A stretch of DNA of 8,372 nucleotides from Spyradomonas excrementavium (GCA_018714005.1 DVOA01000054.1:1-8372), one strand, 5' to 3'; positions 1-6,456 are shown, numbered from the stretch's first letter. Notes: generated from the sequence alone by a model not told the origin. Numbers and translations: made by a program.

Positions 1-71
1 TTATTTTATATAATTATAATATAAATTTGATAAAATTGAAAGATACATATCCCGTGATTTATTTACTCCCC

Positions 72-99
72 TTGCGAAGCCCCTGTAAAATGTTATAAT
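72..99 (+). promoter_or_regulatory. Promoter of glgA (extended -10)
   Basis: A TATAAT hexamer at 94-99 is preceded by TG at 91-92, giving a perfect extended -10 (TGnTATAAT). A weaker -35, TTGCGA (72-77), lies 16 bp upstream. Transcription would start near 106, leaving a leader of about 20 nt that contains the AGAGAGG ribosome binding site at 111-117, 10 nt before the ATG. Seen by eye; no start-site data. Confidence 0.6.
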
Positions 100-127
100 T
101 AAATACACTAAGAGAGGATAGAATTTT

Positions 128-1579
128 ATGAAAATTATGTTTGCATCTGCTGAGGTAGCGCCCTTTTCAAAAGTCGGAGGGCTGGCTGACGTTGTGTGGA
201 GCCTGCCGAAAGTGCTCGAAAAAATGGGGCACGAAGTCGCAATTTTTACACCGCTCCATGGCTGCATTGACCAGAGCAAATACGATATAAAAGAAATCCC
301 GAACTCAAAATTAACAATAAATTACAGCTACGGCGAATATTATTTCACCCTGAAAATGGCAAAACTGCCCGGCTCGAACATAAATGTATTTTTTCTCGAC
401 AACAGCAAGTATTTTGCGCCGTTTCATGAGGTTTACCCGAGATACATCGACACAAGGTACGAGCATGAACGTTTTATCGCATTTTCGCATGCCTGCATTG
501 AATATGCGCGGCTTTTGAACTTCAAACCCGACATAATCCACTCAAACGACTGGCACACCGCGATGATTCCGGTTTATATGAAAGTTAATTACAAAGATGA
601 CCCGTTTTTTGCGAACACAAAGAACGTTTTCAGCATTCACAACCTCGCTTATCAGGGGCAATGGTTTGATGATGTGCTTTATTTTGCGCAGCTTGACCAC
701 AAATACGTCTGGAATTGCTGGGGGCTTGAACATTTTGGCATGCTCAACTGGATGAAAGGCGCGATTAATTACAGCGACAAAATTATCGTTGTTTCGCCGA
801 AATATGCAGAAGAAATTAAGACTTTTGAGGGCGGAAACGGTCTGGATTGGACGCTCAACCATAATGCGCACAAGCTCGTCGGAATTTTAAACGGCGTGGA
901 TTACAGCGTTTACAATCCCGCGACGGACAACGCAATCGCCGAAAAATATGACGAAAATCATCTCGAAAAGAAAGAAATTAACAAAAAAGCCGTTCTGGAG
1001 GAGTTCGGCATGCCGTATTATGAAGGGCAGCCTTTAATTGCAATCGTTTCAAGGCTTGTTGAGCAAAAAGGATTCGATTTATTCCATCCAGTGTGCGAGC
1101 AGCTGAAAAGCCTTGACGCAAAATTCATCATTCTCGGCACGGGCGCGCAGCAATATGAAGATTTGTTCAGATATTTGAATGCAACAAGCAGCAATATTCG
1201 CGCAAGGATTGAGTTTGCGGCTTCTTTGAGCCAAAAAATCTATGCCGGAGCCGACATGTTCTTAATGCCGTCCGCGTTTGAGCCCTGCGGACTCGGTCAG
1301 CTCATTGCGCTAAAATACGGAACCCCTCCGATTGTCAGAGCGACCGGCGGGCTCGAAAATACCGTTGTCGGTCATCCGCTGGAGGGTGCGACAGGATTCA
1401 AATTCTGGAATTATGACGGATGGGCCATGCTTGATTGCATAAAATACGCGATTGAGGTTTACAAAAACAAGCCAGAGTTCCAAAAAATCCAAAAAAACGC
1501 AATGGAAGCGGATTTTAGCTGGGATTTGAGCGCGCAGAAGTATCTTGAAACTTACAAGGGGGCTTGCAGGGTGGTTTGA
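128..1579 (+). CDS. glgA: Glycogen synthase (ADP-glucose type, GT5)
   Basis: Glycogen/starch synthase of family GT5 transfers glucose from a nucleotide sugar, in bacteria usually ADP-glucose, to the non-reducing end of an alpha-1,4-glucan in the cytoplasm. The 483-residue length is that of typical GlgA. The GT-B fold landmarks are all present in order: the N-terminal glycine loop K15-VGGLAD, the D-W-H segment at 141-143, SIHNLAYQGQW, NGVD-x-x-x-Y-N-P, S308-R309-L-x-E-Q-K314-G (equivalent to the phosphate-binding Arg/Lys pair of E. coli GlgA), and E385-PCGLGQL followed by the ATGGL segment. The ATG at 128 is supported by AGAGAGG at 111-117 and by the invariant start of the KxGGLAD domain. No other glg gene is in the window, so it is either monocistronic or the first gene of a unit interrupted by the repeat element that starts 4 bp after its stop. 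The sequence does not settle ADP- versus UDP-glucose use; ADP-glucose is inferred from the family. Confidence 0.96.
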   Translation: MKIMFASAEVAPFSKVGGLADVVWSLPKVLEKMGHEVAIFTPLHGCIDQSKYDIKEIPNSKLTINYSYGEYYFTLKMAKLPGSNINVFFLDNSKYFAPFHEVYPRYIDTRYEHERFIAFSHACIEYARLLNFKPDIIHSNDWHTAMIPVYMKVNYKDDPFFANTKNVFSIHNLAYQGQWFDDVLYFAQLDHKYVWNCWGLEHFGMLNWMKGAINYSDKIIVVSPKYAEEIKTFEGGNGLDWTLNHNAHKLVGILNGVDYSVYNPATDNAIAEKYDENHLEKKEINKKAVLEEFGMPYYEGQPLIAIVSRLVEQKGFDLFHPVCEQLKSLDAKFIILGTGAQQYEDLFRYLNATSSNIRARIEFAASLSQKIYAGADMFLMPSAFEPCGLGQLIALKYGTPPIVRATGGLENTVVGHPLEGATGFKFWNYDGWAMLDCIKYAIEVYKNKPEFQKIQKNAMEADFSWDLSAQKYLETYKGACRVV

Positions 1580-1583
1580 TACG

Positions 1584-1641
1584 GGGTAGGCACTTGTTTT
1601 TCCCTACTGGTCAGCCCTCACCCGCCCTTTGGGCACCCTCT
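1584..1641 (+). repeat. Inverted repeat, left arm (58 bp)
   Basis: It begins GGGTAGGCACTTG and ends GGGCACCCTCT. It is the reverse complement of 2159-2216 except for T1608, which would be G. It contains the small self-complementary GCCC-TTT-GGGC. It starts 4 bp after the glgA stop codon, so it can act on the end of that transcript. Confidence 0.93.
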
Positions 1642-1767
1642 GTCTTGAATGCTCGCGTTAAACGGCGTTACGCGATTCGCCTACGCGAACCGCTCCAGCC
1701 TCGGCTCGCATTCGCTCCCATCGGAGAGGGGAAATAATTAAGAAATAAATAGGGAGAGGGAAAGGAG
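1642..1767. other. Inner left flank of the DUF559 unit, with an extra GC-rich segment
   Basis: This gene-free stretch continues the left arm inward. At 1725 homology to the right arm resumes (AGAGGGGAAATAATTAAGA against reverse-complement AGAGGGGGAATAATTCAAGA), so the repeat is longer than 58 bp but is interrupted. In the left arm 83 bp (1642-1724) separate the CCCTCT and AGAGGG stems; in the right arm only 8 bp do. The extra sequence is GC-rich and carries small inverted motifs such as TTCGC-ctac-GCGAA. It has no open reading frame worth calling. Confidence 0.6.
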
Positions 1768-2112
1768 TTAATTTATATTGCATTGATTTTTTAAATCCTG
1801 AAAAATCCCTTCAATATTATTGTCAATATCGCTGTTCCAATAACGTATAACCCTGAACCCCAATGATTCAAGGAATTTGGTTCTCAAATTATCATAAGTG
1901 CAATTTTTAGTTTCGTTATGTTGACCGCCATCAATTTCTATAATAAGTTTCTTTTCACGGCAAATAAAATCAACTATATAATTACCTATTGGATATTGTC
2001 GTCTAAACTGTAAACCATAAAATTTACGATTCCTTAATAAATTCCATATTTTCTGTTCTTGGGAGGTTAAATTTTTCCTTAATATTTTTGCTTTTTCAGT
2101 ATTAGGTTTCAT
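1768..2112 (-). CDS. DUF559 domain protein (Vsr-like PD-(D/E)xK nuclease fold)
   Basis: A 114-residue protein of the DUF559 family, which belongs to the PD-(D/E)xK nuclease superfamily and resembles the very-short-patch-repair endonuclease Vsr. The family function is not established. The whole protein is one domain: an N-terminal helix with LRKNLTSQEQKIW, the F-R-R-Q-Y-P-I-G segment, then the putative metal-binding core D48 (in YIVDF), E59-x-D61-G-G-Q-H65, and the C-terminal GFRVIRYWN strand with R90 and N93. None of the expected polar core residues is missing, so the protein is probably active. The ATG at 2112 has an AGGAAAGG ribosome binding site at 2125-2118, which itself lies in the inner part of the repeat arm. 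The gene is enclosed by inverted repeats and has a paralogue at 7823-8164 (63 of 113 positions identical by hand count). DNA cleavage or repeat processing is inferred from fold and context only. Confidence 0.9.
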   Translation of the reverse strand: MKPNTEKAKILRKNLTSQEQKIWNLLRNRKFYGLQFRRQYPIGNYIVDFICREKKLIIEIDGGQHNETKNCTYDNLRTKFLESLGFRVIRYWNSDIDNNIEGIFQDLKNQCNIN

Positions 2113-2144
2113 TTAGACCTTTCCTATGTATCTTGAATTATTCC

Positions 2145-2164
2145 CCCTCTCCGCCGGTAGAGGG
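2145..2164 (-). repeat. Hairpin at the inner edge of the right repeat arm
   Basis: CCCTCT (2145-2150) and AGAGGG (2159-2164) form a perfect 6-bp GC-rich stem around an 8-nt loop. The outer half of the stem belongs to the 58-bp inverted repeat. No U-tract follows on either strand, so an intrinsic terminator is not supported. The same stem sequences occur in the left arm, but there they are separated by 83 bp. Confidence 0.6.
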
Positions 2165-2216
2165 TGCCCAAAGGGCGGGTGAGGGCTGACCCGTAGGGAA
2201 AAACAAGTGCCTACCC
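2159..2216 (-). repeat. Inverted repeat, right arm (58 bp)
   Basis: Reverse complement of 1584-1641 with a single mismatch (C2192). Its outermost base is the last base of the era stop codon TAG (2218-2216). It contains GCCC-AAA-GGGC. Read from era it is the first sequence transcribed after the stop, so it could influence era mRNA 3' ends. Confidence 0.93.
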
Positions 2217-3103
2217 TACACCCAATCCCCCAAATTCTTCTGTTTCTTACGCCAATTTTTAGTAACTTTGACGTTCAATTCAAGATAAACCTTTTTATCA
2301 AGCACTTTTTCAAGTTCAAGCCGCGCCTGGGTGCCGATGGTTTTGAGCATTTGCCCTTTTTTGCCTATCATAATGCCTTTCTGGCTGTCCTGCTCAACAT
2401 GGATATCGGCAAAAATACGGTCAATCTTCTCCTTTTCTTCGTATTTTGAGATAATAACCGCCACGCTGTGAGGTATTTCGTCCTGCGTGTTCACAAGAAT
2501 TTTTTCACGGATAATTTCCTGCGCAATTGAACGCATGCTCTCATCCGTAACCTCATCCGGAGGATAAATCGGCGGCGCTTCCGGCAGTTTTCTCATAATC
2601 GTCGAAATCAAAGTGTCAATATTGCGTCCGGTTTGCGCTGAAATCTTTGCCGTTGGCAGATTTTGCTCAAAAAGCGTTTTGTAAGTCAAAAGATTCATCT
2701 CTTTTTTCACAGGGTCTTTTATTTTATCCACTTTGTTAAGAACAATAATAACGGGCTTTTTGATATCCTTTAAAATATTTTCCGCAATCCATTTATCCCC
2801 TGCGCCGGCAGGTTCGGACACATCAACGAGAAAAAGAATCACATCCGCGTCAGGAACCGAGGATTTTACCTCGTCAATCAAAAATTCGCCCAATTTATCA
2901 AGCGGCTTGTGGATTCCCGGGGTATCAATGAAGACAATTTGCCCCTCATCATTTGTAAAAATGCCTTTTATCCGCTTTCTTGTCGTTTGGGCTTTGTCCG
3001 TGGCGATTACAATTTTTTGACCGAGGATTGTGTTTAAAAGCGTTGATTTTCCTACGTTTGGGCGCCCGAGTATGGCGGTAAAACCTGATTTAAATTCGCT
3101 CAT
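2216..3103 (-). CDS. era: GTPase Era, 16S rRNA/30S maturation factor
   Basis: Era is an essential GTPase that binds the 3' end of 16S rRNA through a KH domain and checks 30S subunit assembly. At 295 residues it has normal length. The G domain shows G1 G13-RPNVGKS20, the switch TT at 40-41 (KAQTTRKRI), G3 D60-TPG63, G4 N123-KVD126 and G5 SAQTG at 155-159. The C-terminal KH domain shows IGKKG (GxxG, 247-250) and the VKVTKNWR end typical of the family. The ATG at 3103 overlaps the stop of the upstream prepilin-like gene as ATGA, so translational coupling is likely; the nearest purine-rich site is a weak GGAAAA about 10 nt upstream. The C-terminus (LGDWV) differs from the usual LG-Y/F ending, and the stop codon lies exactly at the edge of the repeat element. 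None of the genes often found near era (rnc, recO, ybeY) is present here. Confidence 0.97.
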   Translation of the reverse strand: MSEFKSGFTAILGRPNVGKSTLLNTILGQKIVIATDKAQTTRKRIKGIFTNDEGQIVFIDTPGIHKPLDKLGEFLIDEVKSSVPDADVILFLVDVSEPAGAGDKWIAENILKDIKKPVIIVLNKVDKIKDPVKKEMNLLTYKTLFEQNLPTAKISAQTGRNIDTLISTIMRKLPEAPPIYPPDEVTDESMRSIAQEIIREKILVNTQDEIPHSVAVIISKYEEKEKIDRIFADIHVEQDSQKGIMIGKKGQMLKTIGTQARLELEKVLDKKVYLELNVKVTKNWRKKQKNLGDWV

Positions 3104-3741
3104 TCGGTTGTTTTTCCATATTGAATTACTTTAGCAGCACATCCGTATATGTCGCTGCCGGCATTCAAATAATCATCATTACCGGTTTTGTCACCGCATC
3201 CGGTTTCAGCACCGGACGGAACAAGCCCTCTTTCAGGGATTAACTTAAACAAAAATACATCCTGCCCCCAAACATTCGGTCTGTTTGCACCGTTTACATC
3301 AATGCTTACAGAGGCTTTATATTTACCGGAGCCCATTCCCCATCTGGAAGCAAGGTCTCCTAAATCATCAGTAATGGTTATTTTTGCGCAGGTGCCATCT
3401 GCGAGGCGATAGCTGTTTGCTGAGCCATAATTGGAGTCACCATCGCCGTTGGGGAATCGAAGAGCTACAGCAGGAAAACAGTCTTCACCGACAATATTCA
3501 GTTGTTTTTCCAGCTGTTCATAAGCCCAATCAGCTTTCCATAATGTCATGGGCAGCTGCGCCTCCATATAGTCAAACGCCTGAGCTATTGAGGCATAAGC
3601 TTTCGTCACTTTTGCGGCATTTTCTTTTCTTTGCGCGTCATCACGCAGAGAAGGAACTGTCATAACTGCAATAACTGCAAGAATTGACAGCGCAACTAGC
3701 AATTCAGCAAGAGTAAATGCACCTTTTTTATTTTTAACCAT
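3100..3741 (-). CDS. Prepilin-like (type II secretion/type IV pilin family) protein
   Basis: A 213-residue protein with a class III prepilin signal: a short basic leader ending K-K-G-A8, then F9-T-L-A-E13 and a hydrophobic helix (LLVALSILAVIAVMTVP) for membrane anchoring and filament packing. The residue at -1 is Ala rather than the usual Gly; E at +5 is kept. The globular part carries four cysteines (88, 118, 182, 201) and the motif D148-VNG-x3-P-N-x2-G-x-D161-x-F, which is also in the neighbouring prepilin. The two share the C-terminal YGCA-x-KVIQ-x-GK ending, so they are divergent paralogues. An AAAGGA ribosome binding site (3754-3749) lies 7 nt before the ATG, just after the stop of the first prepilin 14 nt upstream. 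The stop overlaps the era start. Whether it is a minor pilin, a pseudopilin or a DNA-uptake component cannot be told; no assembly ATPase or prepilin peptidase is nearby. Confidence 0.85.
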   Translation of the reverse strand: MVKNKKGAFTLAELLVALSILAVIAVMTVPSLRDDAQRKENAAKVTKAYASIAQAFDYMEAQLPMTLWKADWAYEQLEKQLNIVGEDCFPAVALRFPNGDGDSNYGSANSYRLADGTCAKITITDDLGDLASRWGMGSGKYKASVSIDVNGANRPNVWGQDVFLFKLIPERGLVPSGAETGCGDKTGNDDYLNAGSDIYGCAAKVIQYGKTTE

Positions 3742-3755
3742 ATATCTGTCCTTTA

Positions 3756-4319
3756 CTAATTAGATTTTCCAATCTGAATAACCTTTGACGCACAACCGTA
3801 ACTGTCAGTACAGCCGCTATATCCTGATGGAAGCAACCCTTTTCCATCGACAAGAACCAGCGCATACCGGTCATATCCGTATTCGTTGGGCTTTGTCGCA
3901 CCGTTTACGTCAACAATAAAATATCCGTACAATTTATCGTCAGCATCCGCCCCAAAATCATCATTTGTGAGCTTTGTACCAAAATCTTTTGCTTCAATAG
4001 TCTGTCCATCGTTCATATAAAATTTTACTGAGGTGCCTGAAACCTCTTTTGTAAGGTAGCTGAGCCTTTTTGCGTAGCAATCCTGTGAGTTGTCATCTAT
4101 AAAAGAGCTATTCCAGTACCTGATAGCCGCCTCCTGGCTAAGAATTTTTGTTGCCTGAGCCAGAGCTGAATATGTTTTTGAAATTTTTGCCGCAAACTCT
4201 TTTCTTTCCGTATTTTTCTTGAGCGTGGGCACTGTCAAAGCAGCAATCAAACCCATTATAGTCAGCGTAATCAATACTTCCGCAAGGGTAAAGCCCTTTT
4301 TTGTTTTTTTAATCCTCAT
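3756..4319 (-). CDS. Prepilin-like (type II secretion/type IV pilin family) protein
   Basis: A 187-residue protein with a canonical prepilin leader: basic residues K4, K5, K7, K8, then G9|F10-T-L-A-E14 and the helix VLITLTIMGLIAALTVP. Cleavage after G9 by a prepilin peptidase and E14 at +5 fit the family. The soluble domain has three cysteines (81, 170, 176) and D137-VNG-x3-P-N-x2-G-x-D150, where the acidic and amide residues suggest a calcium or turn-forming site (inference). It ends YGCASKVIQ, like the downstream paralogue. AAAGGA (4331-4326) lies 6 nt before the ATG, and a strong promoter lies in the 68-bp gap upstream. It is the first gene of a probable three-gene unit with the second prepilin and era. 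The style of leader (FTLAEVLITL) is common in Vampirovibrionia and some other phyla. The exact role in a pilus or secretion pseudopilus is unknown. Confidence 0.86.
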   Translation of the reverse strand: MRIKKTKKGFTLAEVLITLTIMGLIAALTVPTLKKNTERKEFAAKISKTYSALAQATKILSQEAAIRYWNSSFIDDNSQDCYAKRLSYLTKEVSGTSVKFYMNDGQTIEAKDFGTKLTNDDFGADADDKLYGYFIVDVNGATKPNEYGYDRYALVLVDGKGLLPSGYSGCTDSYGCASKVIQIGKSN

Positions 4320-4355
4320 ATAAATTCCTTTATTATTAACTTAATTCTTTATTTA

Positions 4356-4384
4356 ATTATATTCTATTTTCAGCTACTTCTCAA
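4356..4384 (-). promoter_or_regulatory. Promoter of the prepilin-prepilin-era unit
   Basis: On the minus strand TTGAGA (4384-4379) is followed after exactly 17 bp by TATAAT (4361-4356): five of six and six of six matches to the sigma-70 consensus. Transcription would start near 4349, about 30 nt before the ATG of the first prepilin gene. It begins only 4 bp after the GHL10 stop codon, so the pilin-era group can be expressed independently of the upstream hydrolase gene. Confidence 0.7.
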
Positions 4385-4387
4385 GGT

Positions 4388-6256
4388 TTATTTCTTCTTA
4401 AATTTTGAGAAAAATCCGCGTTTTTTCTTGACCTGCGGCTGAGGCTGCGCGGGTCTTTGGGGCACAGGGCTCATTCTGGCAGGGCTGTTTACCTCTTTAA
4501 ATGCACTGGTCAGGAGCACATCCGTATATTTCGGGTCAAGATGTGCATAATCAAACATAATCACGCCCGAAGCCTTAAGTTTTCTGCTCTGGTGAACCTG
4601 ACGGAGCAAATCATCGGGGTTTCCGTTCATAAAAGCCACAAAAAGACCGGGATAAATCTTCGTTTTAGGCGAAGAATTATTTCTGATATCACTTATTAAA
4701 TAATCCGCCGTATCCCTGTCACAGGTCAAAATCAAAGGCGTAAAACCATCAACATACCCGTATTGCGACCAGGTTTTCCAGTCTTGCATTTTTATTTCCA
4801 TGCTTTTCAGCCGGTCGGGGAAAATTACCGCGGTGAGAATTATATTATTCTTTGAAGTAAGCTGTTTTGCTTTAAAAACAAAGCTCGTAATCTTCTCCAT
4901 GCGATATTTTGCCCATGCTTCCCACTGTGGAGTGTTATATTTCACATCAACAGGGTCAACGCCCATTGCATTTTTAAACTCTTCGCGCGCATATTCTGTA
5001 TAACCCCAGTTGGAAAGGTCATATCCGAGGAATTTTGCACTGATTGACTGGGGATAGCGGATATAATCAAGGTTTATGCCGTCCGGTTTGTAAGTTGTGA
5101 TTATTTCTTCAAGCAAAGCAAGCAAATACGCCTGAACTTCTGGGTTTGCGGGGTCAAGAAAATACCCGTTGTGCTCGGAAATTGAAGAAACAGGCGACGG
5201 CGAGTCGTATTTTGCCTTTGTGACATTGCCCCATTTTGGATAAACGCTCAAAACGTTTTTAGGGTTGTTGAGAGGGTTTTCGTTGCCCGCATAGAAAGTT
5301 TCAAACCAGATATGCACCTTAATTCCGCGTTTGTGAGCCTGTTCTATCCATATTTTCAACGGGTCAAAACCGCTGAATTCTTTTCTTTGCTCCTGAACGT
5401 TATATCTAGCGAGCGTAGAGCTCGGAAAAATGGTTTTTCCCTGAAAATAAGTTTCCAAAAATATATTGCTAATCCCGTAGCCCTTAATTTTATCAAGGGT
5501 TTTTTCGATTTCCTGGGGAGTTTTTTCGGTCGGGCGCACCCATACGCCTTTTAGCTCGTCTTTATAGTACGGCAGAGCGTATTGCATGGCTTTATTGGCG
5601 TTTGCAATGGCTTCTGCGGAATATTTTTGCGTATCATTCGGCCGTTTTTCGGCACGGCGAAGATTATCCTCCGCTTTTTCAATGAAATTTCTGGAATTTT
5701 TATAATTGTAATAAGGGTCATTTTCCGTGTAATATTTGATGATTTTGTCGACTTCTTTAATTTTTTCTTTTGTTGCAAAAATAAAACTGTCATTCGTAAG
5801 GTAGGCATTGAGGGTATTTGTGCTTTTATCTATAAAAACCTTGGTTCCCACGATGAGATTTTCGTTCATCCATGTTTTTGCGCGCCCGTGCCCGCTGATT
5901 ACATAGCCATTTCGCGGAATAATCGTGTCCGCACCGCTGATTTGCACGACAGTATTGTTAATAACAATCGCCTCCGCGCCAAATTCATTGGTTCCGGTGC
6001 GCAGGCCGTTGTTCGGTGTATAAATAATAAGCTGGTTGTTGCCGCGCCCGCCGGGGTAGAAGCTGCCTTTGAAATTTGTGCCCGCAGTGGGGTCGGTTGC
6101 GTTGATTTTTATGGACGCCTGCTTCAGAATCCCCTCAACAGGAGGCTGGTTCTGCGGATGTTCAACAGGAACGGGCGCTTTGCTCCATGCCCTGTGCGCA
6201 CTCGCCGAACAAAGTATAAACATCACTATTAACAGGTTAGCTATGATTTTTTTCAT
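4388..6256 (-). CDS. Secreted GHL10-family (DUF187/YngK/DigH-like) glycoside hydrolase
   Basis: A 622-residue exported protein. Residues 1-20 form a Sec signal peptide (MKKIIANLLIVMFIL) with an A18-S-A20 signal peptidase I site. An N-terminal domain (about 65-160, with FGAEAIVIN and NGYVISGHG) resembles a segment seen in some bacterial GHL10 and phosphodiester-glycosidase-like proteins. A charged helical linker (about 162-232) follows, then the GHL10 TIM-barrel domain from GVWVRPTEKTP (237-) through FDPLKIWIEQAHKRGIKVHIW (297-317) and DPANPEVQAY to PDGINLDYIRYP (391-402); D392 and D397 are candidate active-site acids. In E. coli the GHL10 protein DigH cleaves denuded peptidoglycan glycans; a cell-wall glycan substrate here is inferred. 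The C-terminus is a proline-rich tail and then a polybasic end (609-622). The start is fixed by the signal peptide, since no good ribosome binding site lies just upstream (AGGATG is about 24 nt away). The gene is divergent from dnaJ. Confidence 0.88.
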   Translation of the reverse strand: MKKIIANLLIVMFILCSASAHRAWSKAPVPVEHPQNQPPVEGILKQASIKINATDPTAGTNFKGSFYPGGRGNNQLIIYTPNNGLRTGTNEFGAEAIVINNTVVQISGADTIIPRNGYVISGHGRAKTWMNENLIVGTKVFIDKSTNTLNAYLTNDSFIFATKEKIKEVDKIIKYYTENDPYYNYKNSRNFIEKAEDNLRRAEKRPNDTQKYSAEAIANANKAMQYALPYYKDELKGVWVRPTEKTPQEIEKTLDKIKGYGISNIFLETYFQGKTIFPSSTLARYNVQEQRKEFSGFDPLKIWIEQAHKRGIKVHIWFETFYAGNENPLNNPKNVLSVYPKWGNVTKAKYDSPSPVSSISEHNGYFLDPANPEVQAYLLALLEEIITTYKPDGINLDYIRYPQSISAKFLGYDLSNWGYTEYAREEFKNAMGVDPVDVKYNTPQWEAWAKYRMEKITSFVFKAKQLTSKNNIILTAVIFPDRLKSMEIKMQDWKTWSQYGYVDGFTPLILTCDRDTADYLISDIRNNSSPKTKIYPGLFVAFMNGNPDDLLRQVHQSRKLKASGVIMFDYAHLDPKYTDVLLTSAFKEVNSPARMSPVPQRPAQPQPQVKKKRGFFSKFKKK

Positions 6257-6351
6257 GGTTTTATTTTACTATATCATCCTGTTATATATTACGGCTAAAA
6301 TTTAGCATAATTTATTAATAAATAATTAAAATCAACTAAGTAGTGCAGATT

Positions 6352-6379
6352 TTGTATTATTATAAAAGTAAAAGATAAT
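6352..6379 (+). promoter_or_regulatory. Candidate promoter of dnaJ
   Basis: TTGTAT (6352-6357), a 16-bp spacer and GATAAT (6374-6379). The -10 is good (five of six) but the -35 keeps only TTG. If used, transcription would start at about 6386, near the beginning of the hairpin at 6383-6415. Confidence 0.35.
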
Positions 6380-6382
6380 AAA

Positions 6383-6415
6383 ATTGCCGCCCAAAACTTG
6401 TTTTAAGGGCGCAAT
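6383..6415 (+). promoter_or_regulatory. Long hairpin in the dnaJ upstream/leader region
   Basis: ATTGC-c-GCCC (6383-6392) pairs with GGGCGCAAT (6407-6415) except for one bulged C. The interior AAAA/TTTT around CTTG extends the stem after two unpaired A. It lies 41 nt before the dnaJ ATG. It is not the CIRCE operator (TTAGCACTC-N9-GAGTGCTAA). It could be an operator, a structured 5' leader or an RNA thermometer for a chaperone gene; the sequence alone does not decide. On the minus strand it is followed by a T-rich stretch, but no minus-strand gene precedes it. Confidence 0.45.
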
Positions 6416-6456
6416 GACTAAAATATAAATGAACACAATTAAAATTAGGAAAACTT

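Larger units (their letters stand above)
1584..2216. mobile_element. Putative mobile unit: DUF559 gene between 58-bp inverted repeats
   Basis: The segment is bounded by inverted arms 1584-1641 and 2159-2216 that match at 57 of 58 positions and enclose one small DUF559 gene. It lies between the convergent genes glgA and era with almost no spare DNA: glgA stops at 1579 and the era stop codon occupies 2218-2216. No transposase is present and no convincing target-site duplication was found (only TAC on both sides, one base offset on the left). Its arms are GC-rich, unlike the AT-rich gene inside. Reading it as a mobile or formerly mobile unit is inference from the perfect bracketing and the location; a bidirectional terminator or recombination-derived inverted duplication are alternatives. 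Confidence 0.5.
6257..6456. other. Divergent intergenic region between the GHL10 gene and dnaJ
   Basis: This 200-bp AT-rich region must hold the promoters of both flanking genes. On the plus strand TTGTAT (6352-6357) and GATAAT (6374-6379), 16 bp apart, are the best candidate for dnaJ, followed by the hairpin at 6383-6415 and AGGA at 6447-6450. On the minus strand only weak -10 candidates (TATAAC at 6286-6281, TATAGT at 6273-6268) were seen, without a matching -35. No small gene is apparent. Confidence 0.5.

Noticed and set aside
1..279. Minus-strand reading frame covering the window start and the beginning of glgA
   Set aside because: It is antisense to the conserved glgA N-terminus, has no recognisable domain, and runs through the glgA promoter.
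2145..2164. Intrinsic terminator for era or for the DUF559 unit
   Set aside because: The hairpin is GC-rich, but no run of T follows on either strand.
1580..2219. Target-site duplication TAC around the DUF559 unit
   Set aside because: TAC occurs at 1580-1582 and 2217-2219, but the left copy is separated from the repeat by one base. Three bases is too short to distinguish from chance.
5582..6232. A 216-codon plus-strand frame with a hydrophobic, Phe-rich stretch
   Set aside because: It is the antisense shadow of the GHL10 gene, whose signal peptide and conserved domain are clear. The hydrophobic run comes from reverse-reading Lys/Glu/Asn-rich codons.
6267..6286. Upstream ATG-ATA-TAG mini-frame and an AGGATG Shine-Dalgarno for the GHL10 gene
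   Set aside because: The AGGATG is about 24 nt from the start, too far for normal initiation, and the two-codon frame has no supporting evidence as a regulatory uORF.
6383..6415. CIRCE (HrcA) operator upstream of dnaJ
   Set aside because: The stem ATTGC(c)GCCC/GGGCGCAAT does not match TTAGCACTC-N9-GAGTGCTAA in sequence or spacing.
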